Part shown: positions 27,547 through 37,454 of the stretch, piece by piece
How the letters are laid out: each line of letters opens with the position of its first letter
Position numbering within the stretch: the first letter of the stretch is position 1
Source of the DNA: Opacimonas viscosa
GTDB taxonomy: Bacteria > Pseudomonadota > Gammaproteobacteria > Enterobacterales > Alteromonadaceae
Reading direction: 5' to 3'
DNA length: 64,000 bases
Assembly (NCBI RefSeq): GCF_024199005.1
Contig: NZ_JANATA010000007.1
Coordinates: forward strand, 57,517 to 121,516
Program-made: the position numbers and the translations under genes
Notes under the pieces: model-generated
Database searches by the model: none
Seen by the model: only the letters and a program-made list of their open reading frames with translations
What the model was told of the DNA's origin: nothing

Positions 27547-30540
27547 ATGAAAACTACAATGTTTCAAAAAACCAAAATAGCAGCAACTATGTCTTTATTG
27601 ATGGGTTCTGCGGCTATAGCTATGCCAGCTGTAGCGCAAGAAGACGCGGGTGCCAAAGTCGACGAAGATGTAGAAGTCATCGCCGTCCGCGGTATTCGTG
27701 GCAGCTTGATTAGTTCAAGCGCTTTAAAACGAGACTCTAGCGGTGTTGTTGATGCAATTACCGCAGAAGAAATGGGTAAATTCCCAGACACAAACTTAGC
27801 TGAATCATTGCAACGTATTACCGGTGTATCTGTATCGCGTGCAAATGGTGAAGGTAGTCAAATCACAGTGCGTGGTTTTGGCCCAGAGTTTAATTTGGTA
27901 ACCTTAAATGGTCGCCAAATGTCGGGTACGGGATTTACTCGTTCATTCAATTTTGAAAATTTATCATCAGAAGGCGTAAGCGCACTAGAAGTCTACAAGA
28001 CAGCTCGTGCTGACGTCCCAACGGGTGGTTTAGGTGCGACAGTCAATATTGTCACGACCAAACCACTGCAAAGCCCAGGCCAGAAGTTCTCTTTCATGAC
28101 AAAAGGGATCTATGATTCGTCAAATGAGACGGGTGATGATGTGACACCAGAAGTTGCTGGCGTCTACAGCAATACCTTCCATGATGATCGCATTGGTTTT
28201 TCTGCTAACTTTTCATATCAACGTCGAGATTTCCAACGCCAGGCGGCTAATGTCCGTTCTTGGCAGTTAAATCCAACTCTTTCAGACAGTGCTGTTGTAA
28301 CAGATGGCCGTTTGATGGATGTTGATGGTAATGTTATTCCACAGTTTTTGATTCCAAATGATGATGGTGTTTTAGAAGAAACCACTGCAGCCTTTTTCCC
28401 TCAGGAAATTAGCTTTGCTCGCGATGATATTCAACGAGAAAGACTAAATAGTAATGTGACGTTGCAATTTGCTGCTACCGATGCATTAACGTTTACGTTG
28501 GATCACACTACATCTAAAGCAACTACAGGTAATAACTCATTATCTTGGGGTATTTGGAATGGCTCGTTCGGTGGCAACGCTAACTCTTATGAGTTAGATG
28601 CTGACGGTACAGCTATCTATTATAACTCTTCAGGCGACGATGGTTCGTATACTGCATTCCGTGAAACGGGTGAAGTTGATTCATCGGCTACTGGTCTGAA
28701 TATTACTTATGATTATTCCGATACTTTGAACTTCGAGTTTGATATACACAGCTCAAAAACCTCGACAGATAACGGTTTGGACGCTGGTCTAGGTTCACAA
28801 GGTCGCGTTATCTTGGGTTCTGCTGCGTTAGATTCGAAAGAATATTTCTTCCGTGATGGCGAGATCCCAGGGTTCTTAATTAACTGGAACAATGGTTCTA
28901 CCGTTCTAGATCCGAGTGAAATTGGTTCTAACTTCTCAATATTTACTCGTACTCCTGGTCAATCAGAAGTGAATCAGTACCAATTTAAAGGTGAGTGGTT
29001 ACCCGACATTGGCTATGGCTTGATGGGAGTTAAATTTGGGGCGGCATTCACCGAACAGTCTCTACAAGGTTCAGGTGGTTCGAATAATGCGAATGCGCCA
29101 GGTTTTAACAATGGTACATTTGCAGAAATCTTCCCTGATAGTATGTTTGAACAAGTTAACTTATCTGGTTTCTTAGATGAGTTCGCAACCGGTTCAATGG
29201 GGCTGTCACCAGGTTACGCTTATGCTTTTGATTTTGATGAAGCCGTAACTCGTCAAATGGCCTTCTTAACTGAAGAAGTCGTTGGCAGTGATGCCTATGA
29301 AATTGGTACATTCGACGGCTTTGCGACAAACCGTATTACAGAAGAGACTACGAGCTTGTATGTTTCTACAGCATGGGAGTTTGAAATCTCTGACTACATC
29401 GTGGATGCAAACTTCGGTTTGCGCTATGAGCGTACTGAAGTGGTTAGTCCTGCAAAGAGTCGTGTGCCTGAATACGTCTATTGGGCTGGTGGTTCTGAGT
29501 GGGTCACAAAGTTTGTCGGTGACGGTGTCTTTGTTGAGGTCGACTTTACTGGTGATTATGACTTAGTGTTGCCGATGCTTGACCTAAAAGTTGATTTGTC
29601 AGATGACTTAGTCGGCCGTATGTCAGTTGGCACGACTATAACGCGCCCTGGTTTAGGAGATATGTTAGGTAATTTAAACCTAACGCCATCTCCTAAAATC
29701 AATTCACGTACTGGTAGCCGTGGTAACCCGAATCTACAACCCTTTAAATCTAATAATTTAGATATTTCTTTAGAGTACTACTATGACGAAGGTAGTTATG
29801 CTGCTGTCGGTTTATTCTGGAAAGAAGTTGATGATTGGATTGAAAACTCGCAGGTCACGACCACCATCCCAGGACTATATGATGTTTATTTAGGTCCTCG
29901 TTACAACGCCGCAGTCGCTGCAGTGACTGGTCGTGGTGAGCAAGCTACCGATGCTGCAGTTTATCAAGAGCTAGTAGCTGCCGGTGTTGGAATCGGAGAA
30001 AATAACCGTATTCTTCCTGACCCTGCTACTGATCCTTTGATTGATTGGACGATAAATTCGCCTGAGAACGTGGGTTCACGTAGTGTTAATGGTGCGGAAT
30101 TTGCTGTTCAGCACTTATTCGGTGAATCTGGTTTTGGTTTAGGTGTCAACGGAACCGTTGTTGATGGTGATGTAGAATATGACAACTATATTCTTGCTGC
30201 TCAGGCAATCTTACCTGGCCTAAGTAACTCTGCTAACTTCCAAACTTTCTATGAGAAAGATGGTTTGTCAGTGAAGTTGACTGCTGCATGGCGTGATGAG
30301 TATATCGCAGGGCAAGGTCAGCCAGATACCAGCGATGCGCCTCCACAGTATGTAGAAGAATTCTTACAATGGGATCTAAGCGTGAATTATGACGTTTCAG
30401 AAAACATTACGGTATTCTTTGAAGGTGTTAACTTAACGAATGAAACAGAGCGTAGCTTTGGACGTTTTGAACGTCAATTCTTGAGTGCGGCTCAATACGC
30501 ACCTCGTTATACCTTAGGTTTCCGTATTAAATCACTGTAA
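27547..30540 (+). CDS. TonB-dependent receptor of the glucan locus
   Basis: 997 residues. Outer-membrane 22-strand receptor for oligosaccharide import. Signal peptide (ending VAQ), then the Ton-box-like VEVIAVRGIRGSL, a plug domain (ITAEEMGKFPDTNLAESLQRITGV, ITVRGFGPEFNLVTLNGRQM) and a beta-barrel ending with the aromatic-rich RYTLGFRIKSL. This plug style is that of the large Alteromonadales/Caulobacter sugar receptors (CirA/FecA-like, often for maltodextrins or glucans). It follows the GH16 gene after 25 bases in the same operon and is followed by a terminator. Its cargo is inferred to be laminarin fragments from the neighbouring enzymes. Confidence 0.93.
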   Translation: MKTTMFQKTKIAATMSLLMGSAAIAMPAVAQEDAGAKVDEDVEVIAVRGIRGSLISSSALKRDSSGVVDAITAEEMGKFPDTNLAESLQRITGVSVSRANGEGSQITVRGFGPEFNLVTLNGRQMSGTGFTRSFNFENLSSEGVSALEVYKTARADVPTGGLGATVNIVTTKPLQSPGQKFSFMTKGIYDSSNETGDDVTPEVAGVYSNTFHDDRIGFSANFSYQRRDFQRQAANVRSWQLNPTLSDSAVVTDGRLMDVDGNVIPQFLIPNDDGVLEETTAAFFPQEISFARDDIQRERLNSNVTLQFAATDALTFTLDHTTSKATTGNNSLSWGIWNGSFGGNANSYELDADGTAIYYNSSGDDGSYTAFRETGEVDSSATGLNITYDYSDTLNFEFDIHSSKTSTDNGLDAGLGSQGRVILGSAALDSKEYFFRDGEIPGFLINWNNGSTVLDPSEIGSNFSIFTRTPGQSEVNQYQFKGEWLPDIGYGLMGVKFGAAFTEQSLQGSGGSNNANAPGFNNGTFAEIFPDSMFEQVNLSGFLDEFATGSMGLSPGYAYAFDFDEAVTRQMAFLTEEVVGSDAYEIGTFDGFATNRITEETTSLYVSTAWEFEISDYIVDANFGLRYERTEVVSPAKSRVPEYVYWAGGSEWVTKFVGDGVFVEVDFTGDYDLVLPMLDLKVDLSDDLVGRMSVGTTITRPGLGDMLGNLNLTPSPKINSRTGSRGNPNLQPFKSNNLDISLEYYYDEGSYAAVGLFWKEVDDWIENSQVTTTIPGLYDVYLGPRYNAAVAAVTGRGEQATDAAVYQELVAAGVGIGENNRILPDPATDPLIDWTINSPENVGSRSVNGAEFAVQHLFGESGFGLGVNGTVVDGDVEYDNYILAAQAILPGLSNSANFQTFYEKDGLSVKLTAAWRDEYIAGQGQPDTSDAPPQYVEEFLQWDLSVNYDVSENITVFFEGVNLTNETERSFGRFERQFLSAAQYAPRYTLGFRIKSL

Positions 30541-30553
30541 ATTCAGTTAGAGT

Positions 30554-30589
30554 AAAAACCGTCTTAACTTAGGTTAAGGCGGTTTTTTT
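30554..30589 (+). terminator. Intrinsic terminator of the GH16-TBDR operon
   Basis: AAAAACCGTCTTAAC pairs with GTTAAGGCGGTTTTT (one G-U pair) around a TTAG loop, followed by a T-run. Confidence 0.88.
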
Positions 30590-30617
30590 ATACCTATAAT
30601 TTAGTAAAGGAAATTCC

Positions 30618-31034
30618 ATGTCAGAAAATAAATATCCAATTAAAGGCGCCTGCCAATGTGGATCCGTATCTTATACCTTGTTGGCAGAACCCGACATGGT
30701 TGTTGCTTGTCACTGTAAGGCCTGTCAGAAGCTTTCTACCAGTGCGTTCAGTCTGACCGCAATGGTTGATGCGGCAAATATCGTGTTTGCAGGGGAAATG
30801 CATGATTGGAGTCGTGTCGCAGATAGTGGCAACATAAGCGCTGCCAAGTTTTGTCCAAAATGTGGTAATCGCCTATATCATTTCAACCCAAATACACCAG
30901 ATAAGATAAAATTAAAGCCGACTACACTGGAAGATACTAGTATTTTAAACCCAGCTGCTCACATCTGGGTGAGTGAAAAGCAAGATTGGTTTGTTATTCC
31001 TGAAGGGACTAAGACGTTTGCTAAACAACCTTAG
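30618..31034 (+). CDS. GFA (glutathione-dependent formaldehyde-activating)/CENP-V family protein
   Basis: 138-residue zinc-binding protein. Cysteine motifs are CQCGSVSY, CHCKACQKLS and CPKCGNRLY, the two-zinc Mss4-like fold of the GFA family. True glutathione-dependent formaldehyde chemistry is shown only for a few members, so activity here is unknown. AAAGGA precedes the ATG at 30618. It sits between the TBDR terminator and the convergent GH3 gene and looks like an independent gene that happens to lie inside the glucan locus. Confidence 0.85.
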   Translation: MSENKYPIKGACQCGSVSYTLLAEPDMVVACHCKACQKLSTSAFSLTAMVDAANIVFAGEMHDWSRVADSGNISAAKFCPKCGNRLYHFNPNTPDKIKLKPTTLEDTSILNPAAHIWVSEKQDWFVIPEGTKTFAKQP

Positions 31035-31059
31035 CAAGTTTTTAGTATAGAAGAAGGAT

Positions 31060-31100
31060 AAAAAATAGGGAGGTAGCCACACCCATATAGTGTGACTACC
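31060..31100 (-). terminator. Intrinsic terminator of the MFS-GH3 operon
   Basis: Read on the minus strand, GGTAGTCACAC and GTGTGGCTACC form an 11-bp stem (one T-G wobble) with a seven-base loop, followed a few bases later by a run of six T. It lies 20 bases after the GH3 stop. Confidence 0.75.
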
Positions 31101-31120
31101 GGTGCCAATAAATTACTTGG

Positions 31121-33664
31121 CTAGGGACATGTTATAGCGGAGGTCGCCTCTGGCTGAACAAAACCGATAGCAGAAAATGAGACTGTCATTTGCCCTGCTG
31201 AGATAATGTTTAAGCCTTCGTTTAATGCGGCGTAAGAAATCCCTTTATCGCTCCAACATTTAGCATCAATGCTTAGTGTATTCCATGTGTTTTTGGACAT
31301 TTTAGTAAGTTGTTCACGGATATTTATAACCGACTTACAACCGTCTACTGTGCCACAATTTAGCCCCACTAAGACATCTGCTGTAGGGGCTTCTTTGACA
31401 TTAACTAGCATTGATAATTGACTGTTTTGAGCCATTGATGCGTTAAAGTCTTGGGCTTGTCCATTACCTTTAAAGCGTATGCCTGCCCAAGATCCTCCAA
31501 GCGTTTTAATTTGGAAAGCATCTTCTTGGACCACGCGATCTTCGGTTCGATATTGCACATCACCTATGGCCATGGAGTTGGCATTCACTGCGACGGTATT
31601 AAACGCAGATACAAGTGTTAAAGCCCATGGTGCTTGGGTAGAGCGCTCGAAGAACACTAATGGTTTGTCTTGCTTTTTAGAAGCAATCACTTCTGAAAGA
31701 TCGTCACCCAGTGTATCAGTATCCTGATAAGTCAGCCCAAACCCATATGGGAATAGAGGGTCATAATCGTCATCCCCTTTGTTGACGATTTGGTTGGGGT
31801 CCTTAGGCCATGAGAACGATAATTTCCCATGGAAATCATATTGCACAGCCTCATTCGCATCACGTAGGATCACATCTGCAACACCAGCGCCTTCAGAGCC
31901 GGGTAACCAAATGGCTACAAAGGCATCACTGGCATTGAGTTCTGGATTCACCCACAACGGACGTCCTGTAATAAACAATGCGACTACTGGAATACCTTGA
32001 TCCTTGAAGGAATTTAATAAGGCTAAATCTTTCTTATTTCCTGGTGAATATTCCAAAGTAGCAATATCACCAACACCTTCAGCATAGGGTTCTTCGCCAA
32101 ATACGACCACCGCAACATCAGGTTTTTCAGAAAATGAACCATCCACGCTCAGTGTCGCAGTGCCACCAGCCGCAGTTACCTGAGAGGCAATGCCATCCCA
32201 TACTGATGAGCCACCAGGGAAATCCGAATTCACATTGTTGGTACCTTGCCAGGTAATTGTCCAACCTCCAGATTGTTTACCAATGTTGTCTGCACCATCT
32301 CCGGCAACCAAAATGTTTTGGGTAGGTGAAAGCGGTAATAGATTATTTTGGTTTTTTAAGAGTACTAACGACTTACGCACTGCTTCACGAGCCACTGCTC
32401 GGTGTTCTGCGGCACCAAGTAGTTCCGTTTTACCTGAGAGTGAACGTTCGGCAGGACTGGGTTTTTCAAAAAGACCAGCGCGGACTTTTACTCGCAAGAT
32501 ACGTGTAACGGCATCATCAACACGGCTCATCGGAATAACCCCGTCTTGAATTTGTTGTACGGTATTTTTGAATAAAGGTTTCCAAGACTGAGTCGGTGCC
32601 ATAAACATATCTAAACCAGCATTAATAGACTGTGGGCAACTTTCGTTACTACAACCAGCGACTTGCCCATGGCCATTCCAATCGCCTACGACAAAGCCGT
32701 CAAAACCCATTGTATCTTTTAAGACATCTGTTAATAGATACTTGTTGCCGTGGATTTTTTGGCCATTCCAGCGGTTAAATGATGCCATCACTACTTGAGA
32801 GCCAGCACTCAGACCACCCACATAACCTTGGGAATGGATGTTAAATAAAGTTTCATCATCGACGATTGTGTTGCCTTGGTCTATCCCGTCTGTTGTGCCA
32901 CCATCACCCACAAAATGTTTTACATTACTGATGACTTTGCCATCCCCCATAAAACTTTCGCCTTGGCCCTGTAAGCCTTTGACAATGGCTGCTGAGTAAT
33001 CGCGAACAATGTCAGGGTGTTCTGAATAACCCTCGTAAGTGCGTCCCCAGCGATCGTTGCGTACAGTGGCAACCGTAGGTGCAAAAATCCAATCAATCCC
33101 CGTTACCAACACTTCAGTGGCGGTAACCTCGGCGATGCGTTCAATTAGGTCAGGGTCATTAGCTGCCCCAAGTCCAATGTTATGTGGGAATAAAGTAGCA
33201 CCGATAACATTGTTATGACCGTGGACGGCGTCCGTGCCCCACATGGTTGGAATCGTCGACCCATCCAAAGAGTCATCAATACTGGCCTGATACATTTGTT
33301 CAGCTAAATCAATCCAATCAGCTGCTGTGGATTGTTTGTTGCCATTGGGGTATGAGCCCCCACCGTTGAGGTAAGAACCAAAGCCGTATTGGCGCATTTC
33401 TGCAACCGTCACATCACGAATTTCTGGCTGGATCATCTGCGCTACTTTTTGTTCTAAAGTCATTCCCTGAAGGATCTCAGCAACTTTTGCTTCCACAGCA
33501 GGGTCCGATTTCACAACAATATCCAGTTTTGGCCAAACTGGGTGAACGTTTTGCTCACTTTGTGCTTGTGACGTGACTATGTCAGTTTTATCAATTTCAG
33601 CAGTACCACAAGCACTTAAAGCGATTGCGACTAAAGAGCTGAGTAATAAACGATTGAATTTCAT
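31121..33664 (-). CDS. Lipoprotein GH3 beta-glucosidase / exo-glucanase
   Basis: 847 residues. Lipoprotein signal with lipobox LSAC. The N-terminal GH3 barrel has GTDAVHGHNNV, KHFVGDGGT and the nucleophile D328 in VVGDWNGHG. The (alpha/beta)6 domain has RKSLVLLKNQNNLLPL and a GEEPYAEGVGD acid-base region. An extra C-terminal beta-rich domain of about 180 residues matches the ExoP-type long GH3 enzymes. Exo-hydrolysis of beta-1,3/1,4-glucan oligomers to glucose in the periplasm or at the membrane is expected. It lies 16 bases downstream of the MFS gene in the same operon. Confidence 0.93.
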   Translation of the reverse strand: MKFNRLLLSSLVAIALSACGTAEIDKTDIVTSQAQSEQNVHPVWPKLDIVVKSDPAVEAKVAEILQGMTLEQKVAQMIQPEIRDVTVAEMRQYGFGSYLNGGGSYPNGNKQSTAADWIDLAEQMYQASIDDSLDGSTIPTMWGTDAVHGHNNVIGATLFPHNIGLGAANDPDLIERIAEVTATEVLVTGIDWIFAPTVATVRNDRWGRTYEGYSEHPDIVRDYSAAIVKGLQGQGESFMGDGKVISNVKHFVGDGGTTDGIDQGNTIVDDETLFNIHSQGYVGGLSAGSQVVMASFNRWNGQKIHGNKYLLTDVLKDTMGFDGFVVGDWNGHGQVAGCSNESCPQSINAGLDMFMAPTQSWKPLFKNTVQQIQDGVIPMSRVDDAVTRILRVKVRAGLFEKPSPAERSLSGKTELLGAAEHRAVAREAVRKSLVLLKNQNNLLPLSPTQNILVAGDGADNIGKQSGGWTITWQGTNNVNSDFPGGSSVWDGIASQVTAAGGTATLSVDGSFSEKPDVAVVVFGEEPYAEGVGDIATLEYSPGNKKDLALLNSFKDQGIPVVALFITGRPLWVNPELNASDAFVAIWLPGSEGAGVADVILRDANEAVQYDFHGKLSFSWPKDPNQIVNKGDDDYDPLFPYGFGLTYQDTDTLGDDLSEVIASKKQDKPLVFFERSTQAPWALTLVSAFNTVAVNANSMAIGDVQYRTEDRVVQEDAFQIKTLGGSWAGIRFKGNGQAQDFNASMAQNSQLSMLVNVKEAPTADVLVGLNCGTVDGCKSVINIREQLTKMSKNTWNTLSIDAKCWSDKGISYAALNEGLNIISAGQMTVSFSAIGFVQPEATSAITCP

Positions 33665-33680
33665 AATTTATTAACCCTGA

Positions 33681-34922
33681 TTAAGCTTGTTTGATTTTGT
33701 GACCAACCAAGCCGTAATACACAATATAGATGTAACATACAGCTGGAAGTAAGAAAGAAAGTTGTACCCCAATGGCGTCGGCTAACGCACCTTGTGCTAG
33801 TGGTAAGATAGCACCACCAACAATGGCTAGGCATAACAAACCGGAACCATTTGCTGTGTGTTTACCTAGGCCAGTCACCGCTAAACTAAAGATGGTCGGG
33901 AACATAATCGAATTACATAAGCCAACTAATAAAATAGCCCACATGGCGACGTGCCCTGAAGTCATAACAGATACCACGATAAGCACTACCGCCATCACTG
34001 AGTTAAATGCGAGTACTTTGCCTGCTGCGATATGTTGCATCACATAGGCACCAATGAAACGTCCTACCATTGCACCACCCCAGTAATACGCAATTAATTT
34101 AGCTGCATCTTTTTCTTCAATAATGCCACCTGAGATAGACTCAAGGCTAAAATAACTGACCAAAAAACTACCAATAGCGACTTCTGCACCGACATACACG
34201 AAAATCCCAACTGCGCCTAAGATAAGGTGTGGGTACTGTTTTAAAGCCGCAAAACCGCTTACCTCAGAGTTATCCTCTGCACTGTGGATTTTCGGTAATT
34301 TTAAATAAGCAAAAATACCCGCCAAAATCAGTAAGCTTGCCGCTAACATTAGGTATGGGGCTTTTACTGCAGTCGCATCACCAATCTCAGGTTCGCCACC
34401 ACTAAAAAGTAAAAACGCACCAAAGAAAGGTGCGATAGTTGTACCAAAAGAGTTAAAAGCTTGCGTTAAGGTCAAACGAGATGAAGCAGTTTCTGGGGCA
34501 CCTAAAGCGCTAACGTAAGGGTTTGCTGAAACTTGTAAAATCGTAATACCAGCAGCCAAAACAAACAAGGCTCCTAAGAAAAGGCCATATACAGCAGTAG
34601 CTGCTGCAGGGTAGAATAGTACACAACCTACACAGGCAATCACGAGTCCTAATACAATTCCTTTTTGGTAACCGATTTTTGAAACCAGTCTTCCTGCCGG
34701 CAGAGAAACTAAGAAATACGCACCAAAGAAGCAAAATTGGATCAACATTGCTTTAGTGTAGCTAAGCTCGAAAGCACCCTTTAAATAAGGGATCAGGATG
34801 TCATTGAGACATGTAATGAACCCCCACATAAAGAATAACGATGTTAACGCAACTAAAGCGAAACGGTATGAACTTTGTGGGGCTTGCCCGTGGTTTTCTG
34901 TTGTTGTTGGATTAAAAGCCAC
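33681..34922 (-). CDS. FucP/GluP-family sugar:proton symporter (MFS)
   Basis: 413 residues, twelve predicted helices. The block [27 protein letters not shown] and the following [20 protein letters not shown] are typical of the glucose/galactose/fucose FHS branch of the MFS. I place the start at a GTG at 34922, because AGGAG lies eight bases before it; an ATG at 34964 has no ribosome site and adds 14 atypical residues. It is first in the MFS-GH3 operon, divergent from GH1, sharing the LacI operator. It probably imports glucose released in the periplasm. Confidence 0.9.
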   Translation of the reverse strand: MAFNPTTTENHGQAPQSSYRFALVALTSLFFMWGFITCLNDILIPYLKGAFELSYTKAMLIQFCFFGAYFLVSLPAGRLVSKIGYQKGIVLGLVIACVGCVLFYPAAATAVYGLFLGALFVLAAGITILQVSANPYVSALGAPETASSRLTLTQAFNSFGTTIAPFFGAFLLFSGGEPEIGDATAVKAPYLMLAASLLILAGIFAYLKLPKIHSAEDNSEVSGFAALKQYPHLILGAVGIFVYVGAEVAIGSFLVSYFSLESISGGIIEEKDAAKLIAYYWGGAMVGRFIGAYVMQHIAAGKVLAFNSVMAVVLIVVSVMTSGHVAMWAILLVGLCNSIMFPTIFSLAVTGLGKHTANGSGLLCLAIVGGAILPLAQGALADAIGVQLSFLLPAVCYIYIVYYGLVGHKIKQA

Positions 34923-34949
34923 AATTAATACTCCTGAATACTTGATTTT

Positions 34950-34978
34950 TTGAATTATAAACATTAAATTAACATAAT
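34950..34978 (+). promoter_or_regulatory. Promoter of the GH1-LacI-MFS operon
   Basis: TTGAAT (34950-34955), a 17-base spacer and CATAAT (34973-34978). The -10 touches the left edge of the palindromic operator, so transcription would start inside it, mirroring the GH16 promoter arrangement. Confidence 0.5.
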
Positions 34979-34992
34979 GAAAGCGCTTTCAT
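34977..34992. promoter_or_regulatory. LacI-type operator shared by two divergent operons
   Basis: ATGAAAGCGCTTTCAT is a perfect 16-bp palindrome with central CG. It lies between the divergent MFS-GH3 and GH1-LacI-MFS operons, with a -10 element abutting each side. It matches the operators before the GH16 gene, and a LacI-family gene lies in the controlled operon. Confidence 0.82.
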
Positions 34993-35020
34993 AAATAATT
35001 CACATGCTCACAATAGTAAA
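34992..35020 (-). promoter_or_regulatory. Promoter of the MFS-GH3 operon
   Basis: On the minus strand TTTACT (35015-35020), a 17-base spacer and TATTTA (34992-34997). The -10 abuts the right edge of the palindromic operator. Confidence 0.5.
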
Positions 35021-35079
35021 GACCAATAATTGAGCGGTGGTTCTTGTAAGAATGTAAATAAAAAGTTGACGAACGAATC

Positions 35080-36408
35080 ATGTCAGAAATTAAATTGCCC
35101 GAAGGCTCTAAAATGCGTAACCCCGACTTTATTTTCGGTGTGGCTACCTCTTCTTTTCAGATAGAAGGTGATCGTGAAAATCGTTTGGATACAATTTGGG
35201 ATACCTTCTGTGCAGGTCCAAATATTTCTGATGGAAGCAACGGGGATGTGGCATGTGACCATATCAATCGTTGGCAAGATGATTTGCAACTAATTTTTGA
35301 TATGGGTGTAGATGCTTACCGTTTTTCTATTGCTTGGTCACGCGTGTTACACCAAGATGGGACAATCAACGAAAGTGGGTTGCGTTTTTATACTGATTTA
35401 ATTGCACGTTTACGTGCGGCAAACAAAAAGATATTTGTTACTTTATATCATTGGGACCTTCCTCAGTATTTGGAAGACCAAGGAGGATGGTTAAACCGTT
35501 CTACAGCTTATGCCTTTGCCGAATATGTAGATACAATTTCTCTGCGATTAGGTGACAGTGTGGATGCTTACACCACGTTGAATGAACCATTTTGTGCCGG
35601 TCACTTGAGCTATGAAGCCGGGATCCATGCCCCTGGTAAAACAGGACGAAAAAACGGTCTTCAAGCGTCTCATCACTTATTACTCGCACATGGTTTGGCT
35701 CTGCAAGTGCTGCGTAAAAATGTCCCAAATGCGCAACATGGTATTGTCTTAAATATCCACCCAGGTTATCCAAATTCTGATAAACACGAAGATATCGTGG
35801 CGACACAAATAGCCACAGAATATTTATTTTACTGGTATATAGATCCAGTCTTAAAAGGCAAATACCCAGAGGTAATGACACACATCGCAGCCGAAGATCG
35901 TCCCGATATTGCACCTGATGACATGGCTATTATATCTGCGCCAATTGACTTTATGGGCATGAATTATTATACCCGAAATGTTTATCGTGCAGATGGCAAT
36001 GGTTGGTATGAGCACGTACCTCCTGCTCCCGAAGGCTTGACAGAAATGGGGTGGGAAATAGTGCCAGATGCCTTTGCAGAAATGCTAATTAATCTGCACA
36101 ATGACTATGACTTACCAGATTTGTACATTACTGAAAATGGTGCAGCCATGCCGGATGAATTGATTGATGGGAAAGTTGCCGACCAAAACCGCATTGACTA
36201 CTTCCAATCTCATCTTCTCGCTGTTGATAAGGCACTTGCTGCCGGAGTTAATATAAAAGGTTATTTTGCCTGGAGTTTATTGGATAACTTTGAATGGGCC
36301 TTAGGTTATAGTAAGCGCTTTGGACTAGTTTATATCGATTATGAGACTCAAGAGCGAGTCTTAAAAGATAGCGCGATAGCGTATCAAAATATGTTAAAAT
36401 CGCGCTAA
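35080..36408 (+). CDS. GH1 beta-glucosidase, cytoplasmic
   Basis: 442 residues, no signal peptide, so it acts on imported oligosaccharides. GH1 motifs: FIFGVATSSFQIEG near the N-terminus, YRFSIAWSRV, TLYHWDLPQ, acid/base E169 in TLNEPF, nucleophile E352 in YITENGA, and WSLLDNFEWALGYSKRFGL. Likely cleaves laminaribiose, cellobiose or similar to glucose. The ATG at 35080 has a weak ribosome site; ATG 35113 has GAAGG seven bases upstream and would give an N-terminus of normal family length, so it is a serious alternative. It is the first gene of the GH1-LacI-MFS operon. Confidence 0.95.
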   Translation: MSEIKLPEGSKMRNPDFIFGVATSSFQIEGDRENRLDTIWDTFCAGPNISDGSNGDVACDHINRWQDDLQLIFDMGVDAYRFSIAWSRVLHQDGTINESGLRFYTDLIARLRAANKKIFVTLYHWDLPQYLEDQGGWLNRSTAYAFAEYVDTISLRLGDSVDAYTTLNEPFCAGHLSYEAGIHAPGKTGRKNGLQASHHLLLAHGLALQVLRKNVPNAQHGIVLNIHPGYPNSDKHEDIVATQIATEYLFYWYIDPVLKGKYPEVMTHIAAEDRPDIAPDDMAIISAPIDFMGMNYYTRNVYRADGNGWYEHVPPAPEGLTEMGWEIVPDAFAEMLINLHNDYDLPDLYITENGAAMPDELIDGKVADQNRIDYFQSHLLAVDKALAAGVNIKGYFAWSLLDNFEWALGYSKRFGLVYIDYETQERVLKDSAIAYQNMLKSR

Positions 36409-36436
36409 GATATAATCACTCTGGGAAAATATTGAC

Positions 36437-37441
36437 ATGGCTACTATCTATGAAGTTGCAGAACTAGCCAAGGTTTCACTTGCTACCGTATCACGGGTCA
36501 TTAACGGTAATGTAAAGGTAAGCCCTAAGACCTTAGATAAAGTAAAAGCGGCTATGGATGAATTGGGTTATCGGCCAAATTCTATCGCGCAGTCTTTGGC
36601 CTCAAATCGGACAAATCGAGTGGGGGTGCTAGTCTCAGAATTGAGCGGTCCATTCTTCTCTAATATGTTATCGATAGTCGAACAAGAACTTCGAGCTGCA
36701 GGGAAACATGCAATTATAGCAGCTGGACACAGTGACGAAAAAAGTGAGAAAGCAGGCATAGAGTTTCTTTTGAGTTGTCGTTGTGACGCGCTTATTTTGC
36801 ATGTTGATTGTGTTTCAGATGAATATCTTTTAGAACTCCATAGACAAGATATTCCATTTTCGATTATTAACCATCGCATTGAAGCGTTATCTGACCGTTG
36901 TTTTACGGTGGATAATGAAATGGGTGGGTATTTAGCTGCTAAAGCCGTTTTAGCTGCCGGACATCGCAAAATTGCTTACATTTCAGGTCCTAGTTTTAAA
37001 GAAGATGCCCAATTACGCCTTGCAGGACACAAGCGTGCATTGGCTGAATACAATATAGAGTTTAACGAAGCCCTGCATTGCACTGGAAATTACCAAGAAG
37101 AAGGTGGTAAAGAAGCATTACATACTATTTATCAGCAAAATTCTGATTTTACTGCGGTCGTTTGTGCGAATGATGAGATGGCTGTGGGAGCGATGTTTAG
37201 TGCTCGGGAGCTTGGTTTTTCTTTGCCAGAGACGTTGAGTATAGCTGGCTTTGATGATTTGATTTTTGCTCGATATACCTATCCAACATTAGCTACCGTC
37301 CACAATCCCATATCAGATATGGGAAGTATGGCTGCAAAATGGATCCTGCGCGAAGTTTACAATAACAGTTCCTCAGAGGAACTTATCAATGTGTTCCGAC
37401 CGGAATTCGTCACTCGCCGCTCACTTAATTTACTATCATAA
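36437..37441 (+). CDS. LacI-family transcriptional regulator of the glucan locus
   Basis: 334 residues. The N-terminal helix-turn-helix TIYEVAELAKVSLATVSRVINGN and hinge region LGYRPNSIAQSLAS are textbook LacI/GalR, followed by a periplasmic-binding-protein-like effector domain (VGVLVSELSGPFFS, RCDALILHV, IAGFDDLIFARYTYP). It most likely represses the GH16-TBDR, MFS-GH3 and its own operon by binding the AGCGCT-centred palindromes, released by glucose or a beta-glucoside; the effector is inferred. It starts 28 bases after the GH1 stop and ends 13 bases before the next transporter. Confidence 0.94.
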   Translation: MATIYEVAELAKVSLATVSRVINGNVKVSPKTLDKVKAAMDELGYRPNSIAQSLASNRTNRVGVLVSELSGPFFSNMLSIVEQELRAAGKHAIIAAGHSDEKSEKAGIEFLLSCRCDALILHVDCVSDEYLLELHRQDIPFSIINHRIEALSDRCFTVDNEMGGYLAAKAVLAAGHRKIAYISGPSFKEDAQLRLAGHKRALAEYNIEFNEALHCTGNYQEEGGKEALHTIYQQNSDFTAVVCANDEMAVGAMFSARELGFSLPETLSIAGFDDLIFARYTYPTLATVHNPISDMGSMAAKWILREVYNNSSSEELINVFRPEFVTRRSLNLLS

Positions 37442-37454
37442 TAAGAGAACCTTT

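Noticed and set aside
34993..35025. CRP site in the divergent glucan promoter region (TTGTGAGCATGTGAAT)
   Set aside because: It contains two direct TGTGA-like halves rather than the inverted TGTGA-N6-TCACA arrangement.
36311..36323. GTAAGCGCTTTGG inside the GH1 gene as a fourth LacI operator
   Set aside because: Only one half of the palindrome is intact and it encodes the conserved SKRFG residues, so chance is the simpler explanation.
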